Source: JAMIFN01 sp035906235
Lineage (GTDB): Bacteria; Pseudomonadota; Gammaproteobacteria; Burkholderiales; Burkholderiaceae_C
DNA: 13,091 nucleotides
Direction of reading: 5' to 3'
NCBI GenBank assembly: GCA_035906235.1
Contig: JAMIFN010000079.1
Span: 1 to 13,091 of the forward strand
The translations under genes were made by a program, and so were the position numbers. Below, one piece after another: positions 1 through 7,053 of this stretch. The notes beneath the pieces were generated by a model. The model did not search any database, was not told where the DNA came from, and saw only the letters and a list, made by a program, of their open reading frames with translations. The first letter of the stretch is position 1, and each line of letters begins with the position of its first letter.

Positions 1-566
1 CTGCAGCAGCAGCCGCGACGAGCGCCAAAGTTTTGGTCCCCGCTGTCGCCGCCCCCGTCGCGGCTACCCCTGCAACAGCACCTACCACAGCCCCAGTAGC
101 CAAACGCCCCACGGTAGTGGCCGCGCCGCCATTGGCAGCCAATACCACTAAACCAGCTGCCACCAGCAAAACCGATGGCGCCGAAGCCAAAGACCCTGCC
201 AACACCCCACCTGCCGCTAAAAATGATGACGAGCAGGCCGTTGAAGCCGCCGTGCGCACTTGGGCACGCGCCTGGGCCAAGAAAGACATGCGCGGCTACT
301 ACGCCGCCTACGGCAGCAACTTCCGCCCCGCCGATGGCGCCAGCCGCAGCGCGTGGGAAGCCGACCGCAAAGCCCGCATCGTGAGCAAAAACAAAATCCA
401 AGTGGAAGTCAGTAATATCCGTGTCACCATCAATGGCGACAAGGCGACGGCTCGCTTCCGCCAAGATTACCAAGGCGACGCGCTGCGTATCTCCAGCAAT
501 AAATCCCTGGCCTTCAGCAAAGAAGGCCAACGCTGGGTCATTGCGCGTGAAATGGCGGGCAACTAA
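1..566 (+). CDS. C-terminal part of an envelope-type protein with an NTF2-like (Cds6-type) domain, 5'-truncated
   Basis: The reading frame is open from the left edge of the window (first full codon at base 3) to TAA at 564-566, so the true start lies outside. A TTG at 33 is only an internal codon of an Ala-rich run. The visible part has two regions. The first, about 75 residues, is an Ala/Pro/Thr-rich low-complexity linker, typical of periplasmic or wall-facing spacers. The second, about 105 residues, is a compact alpha/beta domain that starts near AVEAAVRTWARAWAKKD and ends in RWVIAREMAGN. A helix with repeated Trp/Ala, then YYAAYGSNF, then strands ending in a W-V-I motif is the pattern of NTF2/SnoaL-like domains. 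It especially resembles those found C-terminal to L,D-transpeptidases (Cds6-type). The next gene ends in a similar domain and is a YkuD transpeptidase, which supports an envelope role. The missing N-terminus could hold TPR repeats or an enzyme domain, so no catalytic function can be assigned. An intrinsic terminator follows 33 bp after the stop. Confidence 0.75.
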   Translation, partial: AAAAATSAKVLVPAVAAPVAATPATAPTTAPVAKRPTVVAAPPLAANTTKPAATSKTDGAEAKDPANTPPAAKNDDEQAVEAAVRTWARAWAKKDMRGYYAAYGSNFRPADGASRSAWEADRKARIVSKNKIQVEVSNIRVTINGDKATARFRQDYQGDALRISSNKSLAFSKEGQRWVIAREMAGN

Positions 567-599
567 GCGCCACTCCGCACTCATAGGCACCGCTCAGAC

Positions 600-628
600 A
601 AAGCAGTGTGCATCCACACTGCTTTTTT
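600..628 (+). terminator. Rho-independent terminator after the NTF2-like gene
   Basis: A perfect 11-bp stem pairs AAAGCAGTGTG (600-610) with CACACTGCTTT (615-625) around a 4-nt CATC loop, and is followed directly by three more T residues. This is a textbook intrinsic terminator for the upstream gene. It is odd that the next ATG (630) begins one base after the T-run, so transcripts of the downstream gene either pass through this hairpin or start inside the assumed coding region. Confidence 0.8.
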
Positions 629-629
629 C

Positions 630-2039
630 ATGCGCATCGCACTTTCGCTTCCCTCCCGTTTTTTGCTTGGCAGCGCCCAGCTTGGTTGCGGCTTGTCATC
701 ACTTTGGCGCTTCCGACTGTTTGCCGGCCTAGCCATCCTGCTGCTCATCGTTAGCACAGTCCGCGCAGCAGAAAGACATACGCAACAAACACCTGCACCA
801 ACGCGCAACAACACAAAAGCTCAAACCGCACACAAGCAGCACTCAGCCAAGCCCATTTTCACCACTTCAGGCCAAACGCCATCTCTGCGCAAAGTCAGCC
901 GCAGTGAGCCGCCAGAACAGGGCCTTAGCAGCGCGCGTATCGAGCAGCAACTTCAAGCTATTTACTTGGCTATTGGCCAAGCCGATAACCGCAGCGCCCT
1001 GGCTCTGGCCGAGGATCTGACGCGCACGCAACCCAATTTCCAACTCGGGCATATGCTGTATGCCGATTTGCTGCTAGCACAAACCCGCCCTGTGGCGCTG
1101 CCTGGCAGTGCCCCTGAAGCCTTGACCCGTGCTGCACCAGGCGCGATTACCGATCTACGCGCCGAGGCCAAAGTCCGCATCAAAGCACAGCAAGAGCGCC
1201 CGCCTGCCGCGGCGCTGCCTGAGAACTTCACCGCGCTCTCGCGCTGGAACGAGCAGGCTATTGCCGTGGACATCAGCAAATCGCGCCTGTACTTATTCAC
1301 GCGCAATGCGGCAGGAGAGCTATCCCTCGCGCACGACTACTACATCTCGATCGCCCGCCTCGGTGCCATCAAAAACAACGAGGGGGATTTGCGTACGCCA
1401 CTAGGCCCCTACTTCATCACCTCGCACCTCTACCCCACGCAATTGCCGGATTTTTATGGGGCGGGTGCGCTGCCTCTGAATTATCCTAATCCTTACGATA
1501 TGCGTCGTGGTAAAAGCGGTAGCGGCATTTGGTTGCACGGCACACCCAAAAACCAATATTCACGCCCGCCTCAGGCCTCAGAAGGCTGCGTCGTGCTGAC
1601 CAACCCAGATTTCCGCACCGTGGCGCAAAGCGTTAGCCTGCGCAGCACTCCCGTGCTGATCGCCAAATCCTTGCGTTGGGTGCAAAAAACCGGCGCCTGG
1701 GAAGCCTCCTTTGACGCCACCTGGCAAGCCTGGCGCCAGCAAAAACTGAACCATCAACCCGCTGATATGGCGCGTTTCTATTACGCCAGCTTTGCGGGGC
1801 AAGGCGGGCAGAATTGGGGGGGGTTTTACCGACAATTGCAAAACGAAATGCGGCAAACGCGCGTGATTTCTGCCAATATCGACAAAGTCAGCCGGGTGTA
1901 CTGGCGCGAATCGGCTGACGAGGAAATTGTTGTTACCACTTTTGTCCAAAACCTTGGGGGCAAAGAAAAAAACCGTCGCCAATACTGGCGAAAAAAAGGC
2001 AGCAGCCCTTGGCGGATTTTTTACGAAAGTGATGTGTAA
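630..2039 (+). CDS. L,D-transpeptidase, YkuD domain, with C-terminal NTF2-like domain
   Basis: Predicted periplasmic L,D-transpeptidase, the class that forms 3-3 cross-links in peptidoglycan or attaches proteins to it through an acyl-enzyme on cysteine. From ATG 630 the protein is 469 residues. A long N-terminus contains a signal/anchor helix (FRLFAGLAILLLIVSTVRAA, about residues 28-47). A basic Thr/Gln-rich linker and a TPR-like helical stretch (about 100-155) follow. The YkuD domain spans about 207-345, with WLHGTP (His 303) and SEGCVVL (catalytic Cys 320) giving the family H...S-x-G-C signature. An NTF2/Cds6-like domain (about 365-469) closes the protein and resembles the domain in the preceding gene. 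The start is uncertain. A GTG at 606 lies inside the terminator stem and is unlikely. ATG 630 has no clear ribosome site, and TTG 693 would place translation just before the signal peptide. A hairpin with a T-rich tail follows the stop. The specific substrate is not deducible. Confidence 0.88.
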   Translation: MRIALSLPSRFLLGSAQLGCGLSSLWRFRLFAGLAILLLIVSTVRAAERHTQQTPAPTRNNTKAQTAHKQHSAKPIFTTSGQTPSLRKVSRSEPPEQGLSSARIEQQLQAIYLAIGQADNRSALALAEDLTRTQPNFQLGHMLYADLLLAQTRPVALPGSAPEALTRAAPGAITDLRAEAKVRIKAQQERPPAAALPENFTALSRWNEQAIAVDISKSRLYLFTRNAAGELSLAHDYYISIARLGAIKNNEGDLRTPLGPYFITSHLYPTQLPDFYGAGALPLNYPNPYDMRRGKSGSGIWLHGTPKNQYSRPPQASEGCVVLTNPDFRTVAQSVSLRSTPVLIAKSLRWVQKTGAWEASFDATWQAWRQQKLNHQPADMARFYYASFAGQGGQNWGGFYRQLQNEMRQTRVISANIDKVSRVYWRESADEEIVVTTFVQNLGGKEKNRRQYWRKKGSSPWRIFYESDV

Positions 2040-2055
2040 ACTCCTCTCCGGCCTG

Positions 2056-2106
2056 ACGCGCATGGCTAGCATCTCCAGCGCGTATGGCTTTTATTTTTTA
2101 TCTTTT
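2056..2106 (+). terminator. Probable intrinsic terminator after the L,D-transpeptidase gene
   Basis: ACGCGC (2056-2061) plus TGG (2063-2065) pairs with CCA (2075-2077) plus GCGCGT (2078-2083). This gives a 9-bp GC-rich stem with one bulged A and a 9-nt loop. A T-rich tail starts at 2089 (TTTTATTTTTTATCTTTT). The tail ends 13 bases before the isomerase ATG at 2120, so any independent promoter of that gene must lie upstream of or inside the hairpin. Confidence 0.55.
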
Positions 2107-2119
2107 GGGACTTTGTGAT

Positions 2120-2782
2120 ATGAAAAAGCTGTTTTCCTCTGCTTTACTGGCCACGGGTTTGTTATTGGCCACTACTGGTGCTTGGGCGCAGGACAAGGTA
2201 AAACTCGTCACCAGCATGGGCGACATCGTGCTTGAGCTGGATGCGCTTAAGGCACCCAAAACCGTGGCCAACTTCAAACAATATGTGCAAGACAAGCACT
2301 ACGATGGCACGATTTTCCACCGCGTGATCAGCAATTTCATGATCCAAGGCGGAGGCATGAATGCGCAGATGCAAGAAAAAACCACGCGCGCGCCTATCCC
2401 GCTGGAGGCCAATAACGGCCTGAAAAATCTTCGCGGCAGCATCGCCATGGCGCGTACCATGGACCCCAATTCAGCCACGGCGCAGTTTTTCATCAATGTC
2501 AAAGATAATGATTTTTTGAACGCAAGGCCTGGCAATGATGGCTACACCGTGTTCGGCAAAGTGGTGCAGGGCATGGATGTGGTGGACAAAATCCGCGCCG
2601 TGCCCACAGGCAGCTCGGGTATGCACCAGGATGTGCCTGTGCAGCCTGTGTTGATTAAATGGGCGGTATTGCAAGAGCCTGCGGCGGCTAAGGGCGAGAA
2701 AAGCGCCAAGACAGCCGTGGCCGCCAGCCCCAGCGCTAAAGCCAGCCCCAGCGCCAAGGCCGCAGCCCCACAGAAACCTTAA
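2120..2782 (+). CDS. Exported cyclophilin-type peptidyl-prolyl cis-trans isomerase
   Basis: PpiA-like periplasmic isomerase that catalyses proline cis-trans isomerisation during folding of exported proteins. I choose ATG 2120 because it gives a classic signal peptide: MKK, then a hydrophobic core, then GAWA before Q, with cleavage near residue 23. An in-frame ATG at 2084 would add 12 hydrophobic residues (MAFIFYLLGLCD) and is less convincing. The cyclophilin fold covers about residues 26-186. FHRVI carries the catalytic Arg 68, FMIQGGG and AQFFIN form the active-site pocket, and YTVFGKVVQGMDVVD is the typical C-terminal segment. A 34-residue Ala/Lys/Pro/Ser tail follows, built partly from a duplicated hexapeptide. 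At 220 residues it is a usual size plus that tail. purM begins 33 bp after the stop with no terminator between, so co-transcription is plausible. I recognise the family firmly; ppiA as the exact symbol is likely but not proven. Confidence 0.92.
   Translation: MKKLFSSALLATGLLLATTGAWAQDKVKLVTSMGDIVLELDALKAPKTVANFKQYVQDKHYDGTIFHRVISNFMIQGGGMNAQMQEKTTRAPIPLEANNGLKNLRGSIAMARTMDPNSATAQFFINVKDNDFLNARPGNDGYTVFGKVVQGMDVVDKIRAVPTGSSGMHQDVPVQPVLIKWAVLQEPAAAKGEKSAKTAVAASPSAKASPSAKAAAPQKP
2723..2758 (+). repeat. 18-bp tandem duplication in the isomerase C-terminal tail
   Basis: Two adjacent 18-bp units (2723-2740 and 2741-2758) differ at only two synonymous third positions, and each encodes the hexapeptide ASPSAK. 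The tail is probably an unstructured, positively charged periplasmic extension, and the repeat shows recent growth by slippage or unequal exchange. Confidence 0.85.
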
Positions 2783-2791
2783 ATCCCTCTC

Positions 2792-2809
2792 CTAATTGAG
2801 CTAATTGAG
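2792..2809. repeat. 9-bp tandem repeat CTAATTGAG in the purM leader
   Basis: CTAATTGAG occurs twice back to back, ending 6 bases before the purM start codon. The second copy ends in GAG and sits where a ribosome site would be. It is a weak Shine-Dalgarno at best. The repeat may be a slippage product, and no function is evident. Confidence 0.7.
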
Positions 2810-2815
2810 TTTGCT

Positions 2816-3841
2816 ATGAATACGCCTATTTCCTATAAAGACGCCGGTGTCGATATTGACGCGGGTGATGCGCTGATTGAACGCATCAAACCCCTGGCCA
2901 AGAAAACTCTGCGCGAGGGCGTACTGGGCGGCATCGGCGGCTTTGGCGCTTTGTTTGAAGTGCCCAAGCGCTACCAAGAGCCCGTGCTGGTTAGTGGCAC
3001 TGATGGCGTGGGGACCAAGCTCAAACTGGCGTTTGAGTGGAATATGCACGACACCGTCGGTATCGACTTGGTCGGCATGAGTGTGAATGATGTGCTGGTG
3101 CAGGGCGCCGAGCCGTTGTTCTTTCTCGACTACTTTGCCTGCGGCAAATTGGATGTGGATACAGCCGCAGCCGTGATTGGTGGCATAGCCAAGGGCTGCG
3201 AGCTCTCGGGCTGCGCCCTGATAGGCGGCGAAACCGCTGAAATGCCCGGCATGTACCCTGCGGGCGAATACGATTTGGCGGGTTTTTGCGTCGGCGTGGT
3301 TGAAAAAAGCAAAGCCTTAACGGGCAAAGATGTGCAAGCGGGCGATGTGGTGCTGGGTTTGGCCAGCCACGGTGTCCACAGCAATGGTTTTAGCCTGGTG
3401 CGCAAATGCCTAGAGCGCGCGGGCAGCAATTTGCCCAGCACGCTAGACGGCCAGCCCTTTAAAACCGCTGTTATGGCGCCTACGCGCTTGTATGTGAAAA
3501 ACATCTTGGCGGCGCTGGCCGCGCACCCCATCAAGGCGCTGGCGCATATCACGGGCGGCGGCTTGCTGGAAAACATTCCCCGCGTGTTGCCCGAAGGCAT
3601 GGCGGCGCAGATCCAGCAAGGCAGCTGGCCACAAACCGAGCTGTTTGCTTGGCTGCAAGAAACCGCTGGCATAGACGCAGTCGAGATGAACCGCACCTTC
3701 AACAACGGCATTGGCATGGTGGTGGTGATCGCCGCCGACCAAGCCCAGGCTTGCGCCAAAACCTTGGCCGATTTGGGCGAAACGGTTTACACCATAGGCC
3801 AGATTGCGCCACGCACAGGCGCAGCGGTTGAGTTGGTTTAA
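2816..3841 (+). CDS. purM: Phosphoribosylformylglycinamidine cyclo-ligase (AIR synthetase)
   Basis: Catalyses the fifth step of de novo purine synthesis: ATP-dependent ring closure of FGAM to 5-aminoimidazole ribotide, in the cytosol as a dimer. The 341-residue length matches the family. Diagnostic segments in order are SYKDAGVDIDAGDALIE at the N-terminus, the glycine-rich GVLGGIGGFGALFE, VSGTDGVGTKLKLAF, DLVGMSVNDVLVQGAEPLFFLDYF and IGGETAEMPGMY (ATP and substrate binding in the PurM/PurL/SelD superfamily). ASHGVHSNGFSLVRK, HITGGGLLENIPRVLP and MNRTFNNGIGMVVV follow in the C-terminal domain. The ATG is preceded only by a weak GAG-type ribosome site. The gene lies 33 bp after the isomerase stop. 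A hairpin and T-run about 95 bp downstream of the stop probably ends the transcript. purN, often a partner, is not in the window. Confidence 0.97.
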   Translation: MNTPISYKDAGVDIDAGDALIERIKPLAKKTLREGVLGGIGGFGALFEVPKRYQEPVLVSGTDGVGTKLKLAFEWNMHDTVGIDLVGMSVNDVLVQGAEPLFFLDYFACGKLDVDTAAAVIGGIAKGCELSGCALIGGETAEMPGMYPAGEYDLAGFCVGVVEKSKALTGKDVQAGDVVLGLASHGVHSNGFSLVRKCLERAGSNLPSTLDGQPFKTAVMAPTRLYVKNILAALAAHPIKALAHITGGGLLENIPRVLPEGMAAQIQQGSWPQTELFAWLQETAGIDAVEMNRTFNNGIGMVVVIAADQAQACAKTLADLGETVYTIGQIAPRTGAAVELV

Positions 3842-3935
3842 GCACTTACCTAAAAATGCAATCCCTATTGCCTTTGGCGTGAAACCCAGTTGTCATGCCA
3901 ATCAGGGATAATCCCCCCATTCTTCCCAGCAAACG

Positions 3936-3959
3936 AGCAGCAGATCATGCTGCTTTTTT
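3936..3959 (+). terminator. Probable rho-independent terminator after purM, in the ettA leader
   Basis: AGCAGCA (3936-3942) pairs perfectly with TGCTGCT (3948-3954) around a 5-nt GATCA loop and runs into six T residues (3954-3959). The stem is only 7 bp but is followed by a good T-run. It is 95 bp past the purM stop and 35 bp before the ettA start, so it may act as an attenuator if the ettA promoter is upstream of it. A GATAAT at 3907-3912 could be a -10 element, but no good -35 accompanies it. Confidence 0.6.
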
Positions 3960-3994
3960 CTTGGTGGTTTCTTCATTTCTACGACGAGTCATTT

Positions 3995-5662
3995 ATGAGC
4001 CAGTATGTTTTTAGCATGAACCGGGTGAGCAAAACGGTTCCTCCCAAACGCCAAATTTTGAAAGACATTTCCCTGTCTTTCTTCCCAGGCGCCAAAATCG
4101 GCGTTTTGGGGGTGAATGGCTCGGGTAAATCCACCTTGCTGAAAATCATGGCGGGTGTCGATAAAGAGATCGAAGGCGAAGCCATCCCCATGCCCGGCAT
4201 CAAAGTGGGCTATTTGCCGCAAGAACCTCAGCTCAACCCCGAGCACACCGTGCGCGAAGCGGTCGAAAGCGGCATGGGCGAAGTCAAAGCCGCGCAAGCC
4301 CGTTTGGAAGAGGTTTACGCCGCTTACGCCGAGCCTGACGCTGACTTTGACGCGCTGGCCGCCGAACAAGGCGAGTTAGAAGCCATCATCGCTGCCGCTG
4401 GCGCGGATTCTGGCAGCGAACATTTGCTAGAAATTGCTGCCGACGCGCTGCGCCTGCCCGAGTGGGATGCCATCGTCGGCAAACTCTCGGGCGGTGAAAA
4501 ACGCCGTGTGGCGCTGTGCCGCCTGCTGCTGTCTAAGCCCGATATGTTGTTGTTAGACGAACCCACCAACCACTTGGACGCCGAGTCTGTGGATTGGCTG
4601 GAGCAATTCTTGAGCCGTTTTTCAGGCACCGTGGTGGCCATTACCCACGATCGCTACTTTTTGGACAACGCTGCTGAGTGGATTTTGGAGCTGGACCGTG
4701 GCCACGGCATCCCGTGGAAGGGCAATTACTCGACTTGGCTAGACCAAAAAACCGACCGTTTAGAGCAAGAGCAAAAAGGCGAAGACGCCCGCGCCAAAGC
4801 CCTGAAGAAAGAGCTGGAATGGGCGCGCCAAAACCCTAAAGGCCGCCAAGCCAAATCCAAGGCGCGTCTGGCGCGTTTTGAAGAATTGAGCGATTTTGAA
4901 TACCAAAAACGCAATGAAACGCAAGAGATTTTCATCCCCGTGGCCGAGCGCTTGGGCAATGAGGTGTTTGAGTTCAAAGAGGTCAGCAAATCTTTTGGCG
5001 AACGCCTGCTGATTGACAAACTCAGCTTCAAAGTGCCAGCCGGCGCGATTGTCGGCATCATCGGCCCCAACGGTGCGGGTAAATCGACGCTCTTCAAGTT
5101 GATTTCTGGTGTGGAGCAGCCCGATAGCGGCGAGGTGACGCGCGGTAAAACCGTGAATATGGCTTTTGTTGATCAGCACCGCGACGAGCTGGCCAATGAC
5201 AAAACCGTTTGGGAAGATGTTTCCGGCGGCTTGGATATTTTGACCGTGGGCAAATTCCAAATGCCTAGCCGCGCCTACTGCGGGCGCTTTAACTTCAACG
5301 GTGGCGACCAGCAAAAGAAAGTCGGCATGCTCTCGGGCGGTGAACGCGGGCGCTTGCATCTGGCCAAAACCCTGATGAAGGGCGGCAATGTGTTGCTGCT
5401 CGATGAACCATCAAACGATTTGGATGTGGAAACCCTGCGCGCGCTGGAAGACGCGCTGCTGGAATTCGCTGGCTCCGTCATGGTCATCAGCCACGACCGC
5501 TGGTTCCTCGATCGCATCGCCACGCATATTTTGGCGGCGGAGGGCGATAGCCAATGGGTATTCTTTGACGGCAATTACCAAGAGTACGAAGCCGACAAAA
5601 TCAAACGCCTGGGCGAAGAGGGTGCCAAGCCCAAGCGCGTGCGCTACAAGGCTTTGAAATAA
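3995..5662 (+). CDS. ettA: Energy-dependent translational throttle protein, ABC-F ATPase
   Basis: EttA binds the ribosomal E site in an ATP/ADP-dependent way and gates entry into the elongation cycle according to energy status. I start at ATG 3995 (MSQYVFSMNRVSK) because this aligns with known EttA N-termini and gives 555 residues, the same length as the E. coli protein. The longer in-frame reading from 3890 crosses a terminator and is not credible. NBD1 has Walker A GVNGSGKST (39-47), signature LSGGEKRR (164-171) and Walker B LLLDEPTNHLD (catalytic Glu 189). The arm insertion lies near 95-140, and the charged inter-domain linker (PtIM) covers about 243-315 with an RQAKSKARLARFEEL segment. 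NBD2 has GPNGAGKST (357-365), LSGGERGRL and LLLDEPSNDLD (Glu 471). There are no membrane helices, as expected for ABC-F. A strong terminator follows the stop. The gene converges with the thiO-like gene. Confidence 0.97.
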   Translation: MSQYVFSMNRVSKTVPPKRQILKDISLSFFPGAKIGVLGVNGSGKSTLLKIMAGVDKEIEGEAIPMPGIKVGYLPQEPQLNPEHTVREAVESGMGEVKAAQARLEEVYAAYAEPDADFDALAAEQGELEAIIAAAGADSGSEHLLEIAADALRLPEWDAIVGKLSGGEKRRVALCRLLLSKPDMLLLDEPTNHLDAESVDWLEQFLSRFSGTVVAITHDRYFLDNAAEWILELDRGHGIPWKGNYSTWLDQKTDRLEQEQKGEDARAKALKKELEWARQNPKGRQAKSKARLARFEELSDFEYQKRNETQEIFIPVAERLGNEVFEFKEVSKSFGERLLIDKLSFKVPAGAIVGIIGPNGAGKSTLFKLISGVEQPDSGEVTRGKTVNMAFVDQHRDELANDKTVWEDVSGGLDILTVGKFQMPSRAYCGRFNFNGGDQQKKVGMLSGGERGRLHLAKTLMKGGNVLLLDEPSNDLDVETLRALEDALLEFAGSVMVISHDRWFLDRIATHILAAEGDSQWVFFDGNYQEYEADKIKRLGEEGAKPKRVRYKALK

Positions 5663-5712
5663 AGCCCTGCTGTCTGCCTAGTCTAGGCGTTTGAGGATAG
5701 GGCGGACGCAGC

Positions 5713-5741
5713 AAAGGCGCTCTGGCTAGAGCGCCTTTTTT
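5713..5741 (+). terminator. Strong rho-independent terminator of ettA
   Basis: AAAGGCGCTCT (5713-5723) and AGAGCGCCTTT (5728-5738) form a perfect 11-bp GC-rich stem with a GGCT loop, followed by TTT. It lies 50 bp past the ettA stop. A separate odd palindrome, GCCTAGTCTAGGC (5676-5688), lies between the stop and this hairpin. From 5742 to 5863 the sequence is AT-rich, with no convincing gene or signal. Confidence 0.88.
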
Positions 5742-5863
5742 GTGCCAAAAATAAAACAATAATGGGCTTTATGGATGTAAATTGCCGTATTGTTTCATTT
5801 TTGGAATAATGACCAAATGCTATTGTTTTGTTCTTAGTTTTTCAGGTTAGTTTCGCCAAAATT

Positions 5864-5890
5864 TCCCATAAAACCTGCCTGAACAGCTAT
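5864..5890 (+). repeat. Interspersed intergenic repeat, copy A (core CTGCCTGANYAGCTAT)
   Basis: The last 20 bases of this 27-bp stretch (AAACCTGCCTGAACAGCTAT) match copy B at 8572-8598 at 19 of 20 positions. They also share the core with copy C at 12143-12169 (opposite strand). The first 7 bases do not match well. The copy lies in the convergent gap between ettA and the thiO-like gene, and continues into CAAAA, also seen in copy C. Confidence 0.7.
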
Positions 5891-5891
5891 C

Positions 5892-5923
5892 AAAAAATGC
5901 CTAATTTTTGCTTGTTTTTAGGC
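5892..5923 (-). terminator. Putative terminator of the thiO-like gene, overlapping its stop codon
   Basis: On the - strand GCCTAA (from 5923) pairs with TTAGGC (to 5899) around a 13-nt A-rich loop, and is followed by ATTTTTT (5892-5898). The TAA stop at 5918-5920 is part of the stem. The 6-bp stem is weak, so confidence is moderate. Confidence 0.45.
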
Positions 5924-7024
5924 TTTAAACGGCGCTGTTTGCAAGGCTTGCTCTACCAGCGCAGGCGCCAGCAGCCAGCCGTGGCGAAACAGGCCATTGA
6001 TGACGAGGCGCTGACCTTGCCAATCGACCACGGGATTGTTGTCAGGCGTGGCGGGGCGGCAATTGCTGTCTAGGCGAATAATCCGCGCTTCTGCTAGCTC
6101 GGGCAGCACGCTGTGGGCGGCCGTCATCAGCTCCACCGCGCTGCGCAGGCTGACGGGCGAATAGTCTTGGCTTTCAATCTCGCTAGCGCCGATAAAAATG
6201 GTGTCATGGTTGCGCGGCACGATGTACACGCGGTAGCGCGGGTGTAGCAGGCGCACAGGGCGCTGCAAGCCATGGGCGGGCGCATGCAGCCAAATGGTTT
6301 CGCCACGCACGCCCCTGATACCCCCTTTTACAGCTGGCCCTGCACCCACCCCCCGCGCATCGATTACGCCATCAAACTGCATGGTTTTGCCATCAGCCAG
6401 GTGGATGCGGCCATCAGTGCCCACCTTTTTTACGCTGCTAGCCCAATGCCATTGCACGCCTGCGGCCTGCTGTTGCAAGGCCAGTAGCGCAGCTACGGGG
6501 TCGATCGCGCCTTCGCCATCCAGTAGCCAGGCGTGGGCTGCGCCTTGCACACGCGGCTCTAGCGCCGCTAATTGTTCGCGGCTGAGTTTTTGCACGCCCG
6601 TATGTTCAGGCAAATTTTTCTGCCAAACCGTGCTTTGTTCAGCCGTATGGATGCGGTCCAAGACGCGCTGCGCGGCACCGCCATCGCTGCGGTGCGCCAG
6701 CAGCAAACTGCCCTGTACTTGCAGCGCAGTGGCAGGCAAGTTCAGCGCTTGTGCATAGGCCTGCCATAGTTTGATGGAGCGCCAGCCCAGCGCTGCCACT
6801 TCGGGCTCGGCATTGTCGAGTTCGGCTATGGGGCTGAGCATGCCTGCCGCCGTGAAGCCCGCAGCTTGTGGGCAGGCGGGGCACTCATCGGCAAATTGTG
6901 GCTGGGCGTTGGAGGCGGGGTCAAACACGCTGACCCTATGCCCTGCCCCAGCCAATTGCCACGCCAACAAACGCCCAGCCAAACCCGCGCCCGCAATGCC
7001 TATGGATAAAACAGTTTTTGGCAT
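5918..7024 (-). CDS. FAD-dependent amine/amino-acid oxidase, ThiO-like (glycine oxidase family)
   Basis: Predicted flavoprotein of the DAO fold. ThiO oxidises glycine to iminoglycine to supply the thiazole of thiamine, and this is the closest family I recognise. The 368-residue protein begins with a dinucleotide-binding motif (GIAGAGLAG, about residues 9-17), followed by a strand ending in VFD (residues 33-35). AAGMLSP (59-65) is the usual second FAD contact. The segment LLHPRYRVYIVPRNHDTIFIGASEIES (about 260-285), with RPATPDNNPVVD near the C-terminus, is typical of ThiO and related oxidases. A C-P-A-C pair (residues 48-51) in the N-terminal FAD region is unusual. The start ATG has an AGAAGG-type ribosome site about 10 bases upstream. 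It lies 29 bp after the trpS stop on the same strand, so the pair is probably one transcript. No thiC, thiG or thiE is present, so the thiamine role is inference. Another amine oxidase substrate is possible. Confidence 0.75.
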   Translation of the reverse strand: MPKTVLSIGIAGAGLAGRLLAWQLAGAGHRVSVFDPASNAQPQFADECPACPQAAGFTAAGMLSPIAELDNAEPEVAALGWRSIKLWQAYAQALNLPATALQVQGSLLLAHRSDGGAAQRVLDRIHTAEQSTVWQKNLPEHTGVQKLSREQLAALEPRVQGAAHAWLLDGEGAIDPVAALLALQQQAAGVQWHWASSVKKVGTDGRIHLADGKTMQFDGVIDARGVGAGPAVKGGIRGVRGETIWLHAPAHGLQRPVRLLHPRYRVYIVPRNHDTIFIGASEIESQDYSPVSLRSAVELMTAAHSVLPELAEARIIRLDSNCRPATPDNNPVVDWQGQRLVINGLFRHGWLLAPALVEQALQTAPFKA

Positions 7025-7053
7025 ACAGGCCGCCCTTCTCCAGCTCCAGCGCG

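Noticed and set aside
3130..3759. 209-codon - strand open frame inside purM
   Set aside because: purM is unmistakable on the + strand; the antisense product has no family features and no ribosome site of note.
3890..3994. N-terminal extension of EttA from an in-frame start at 3890
   Set aside because: It would add 35 residues absent from EttA, cross a terminator hairpin, and break the 555-residue length match obtained from ATG 3995.
4760..5359. 199-codon - strand open frame inside ettA
   Set aside because: It is fully antisense to ettA, with a composition that mirrors it; no independent support.
7025..7053. TPP riboswitch before the ThiO-like gene
   Set aside because: The gap to trpS is only 29 bases, far too short for a TPP aptamer.
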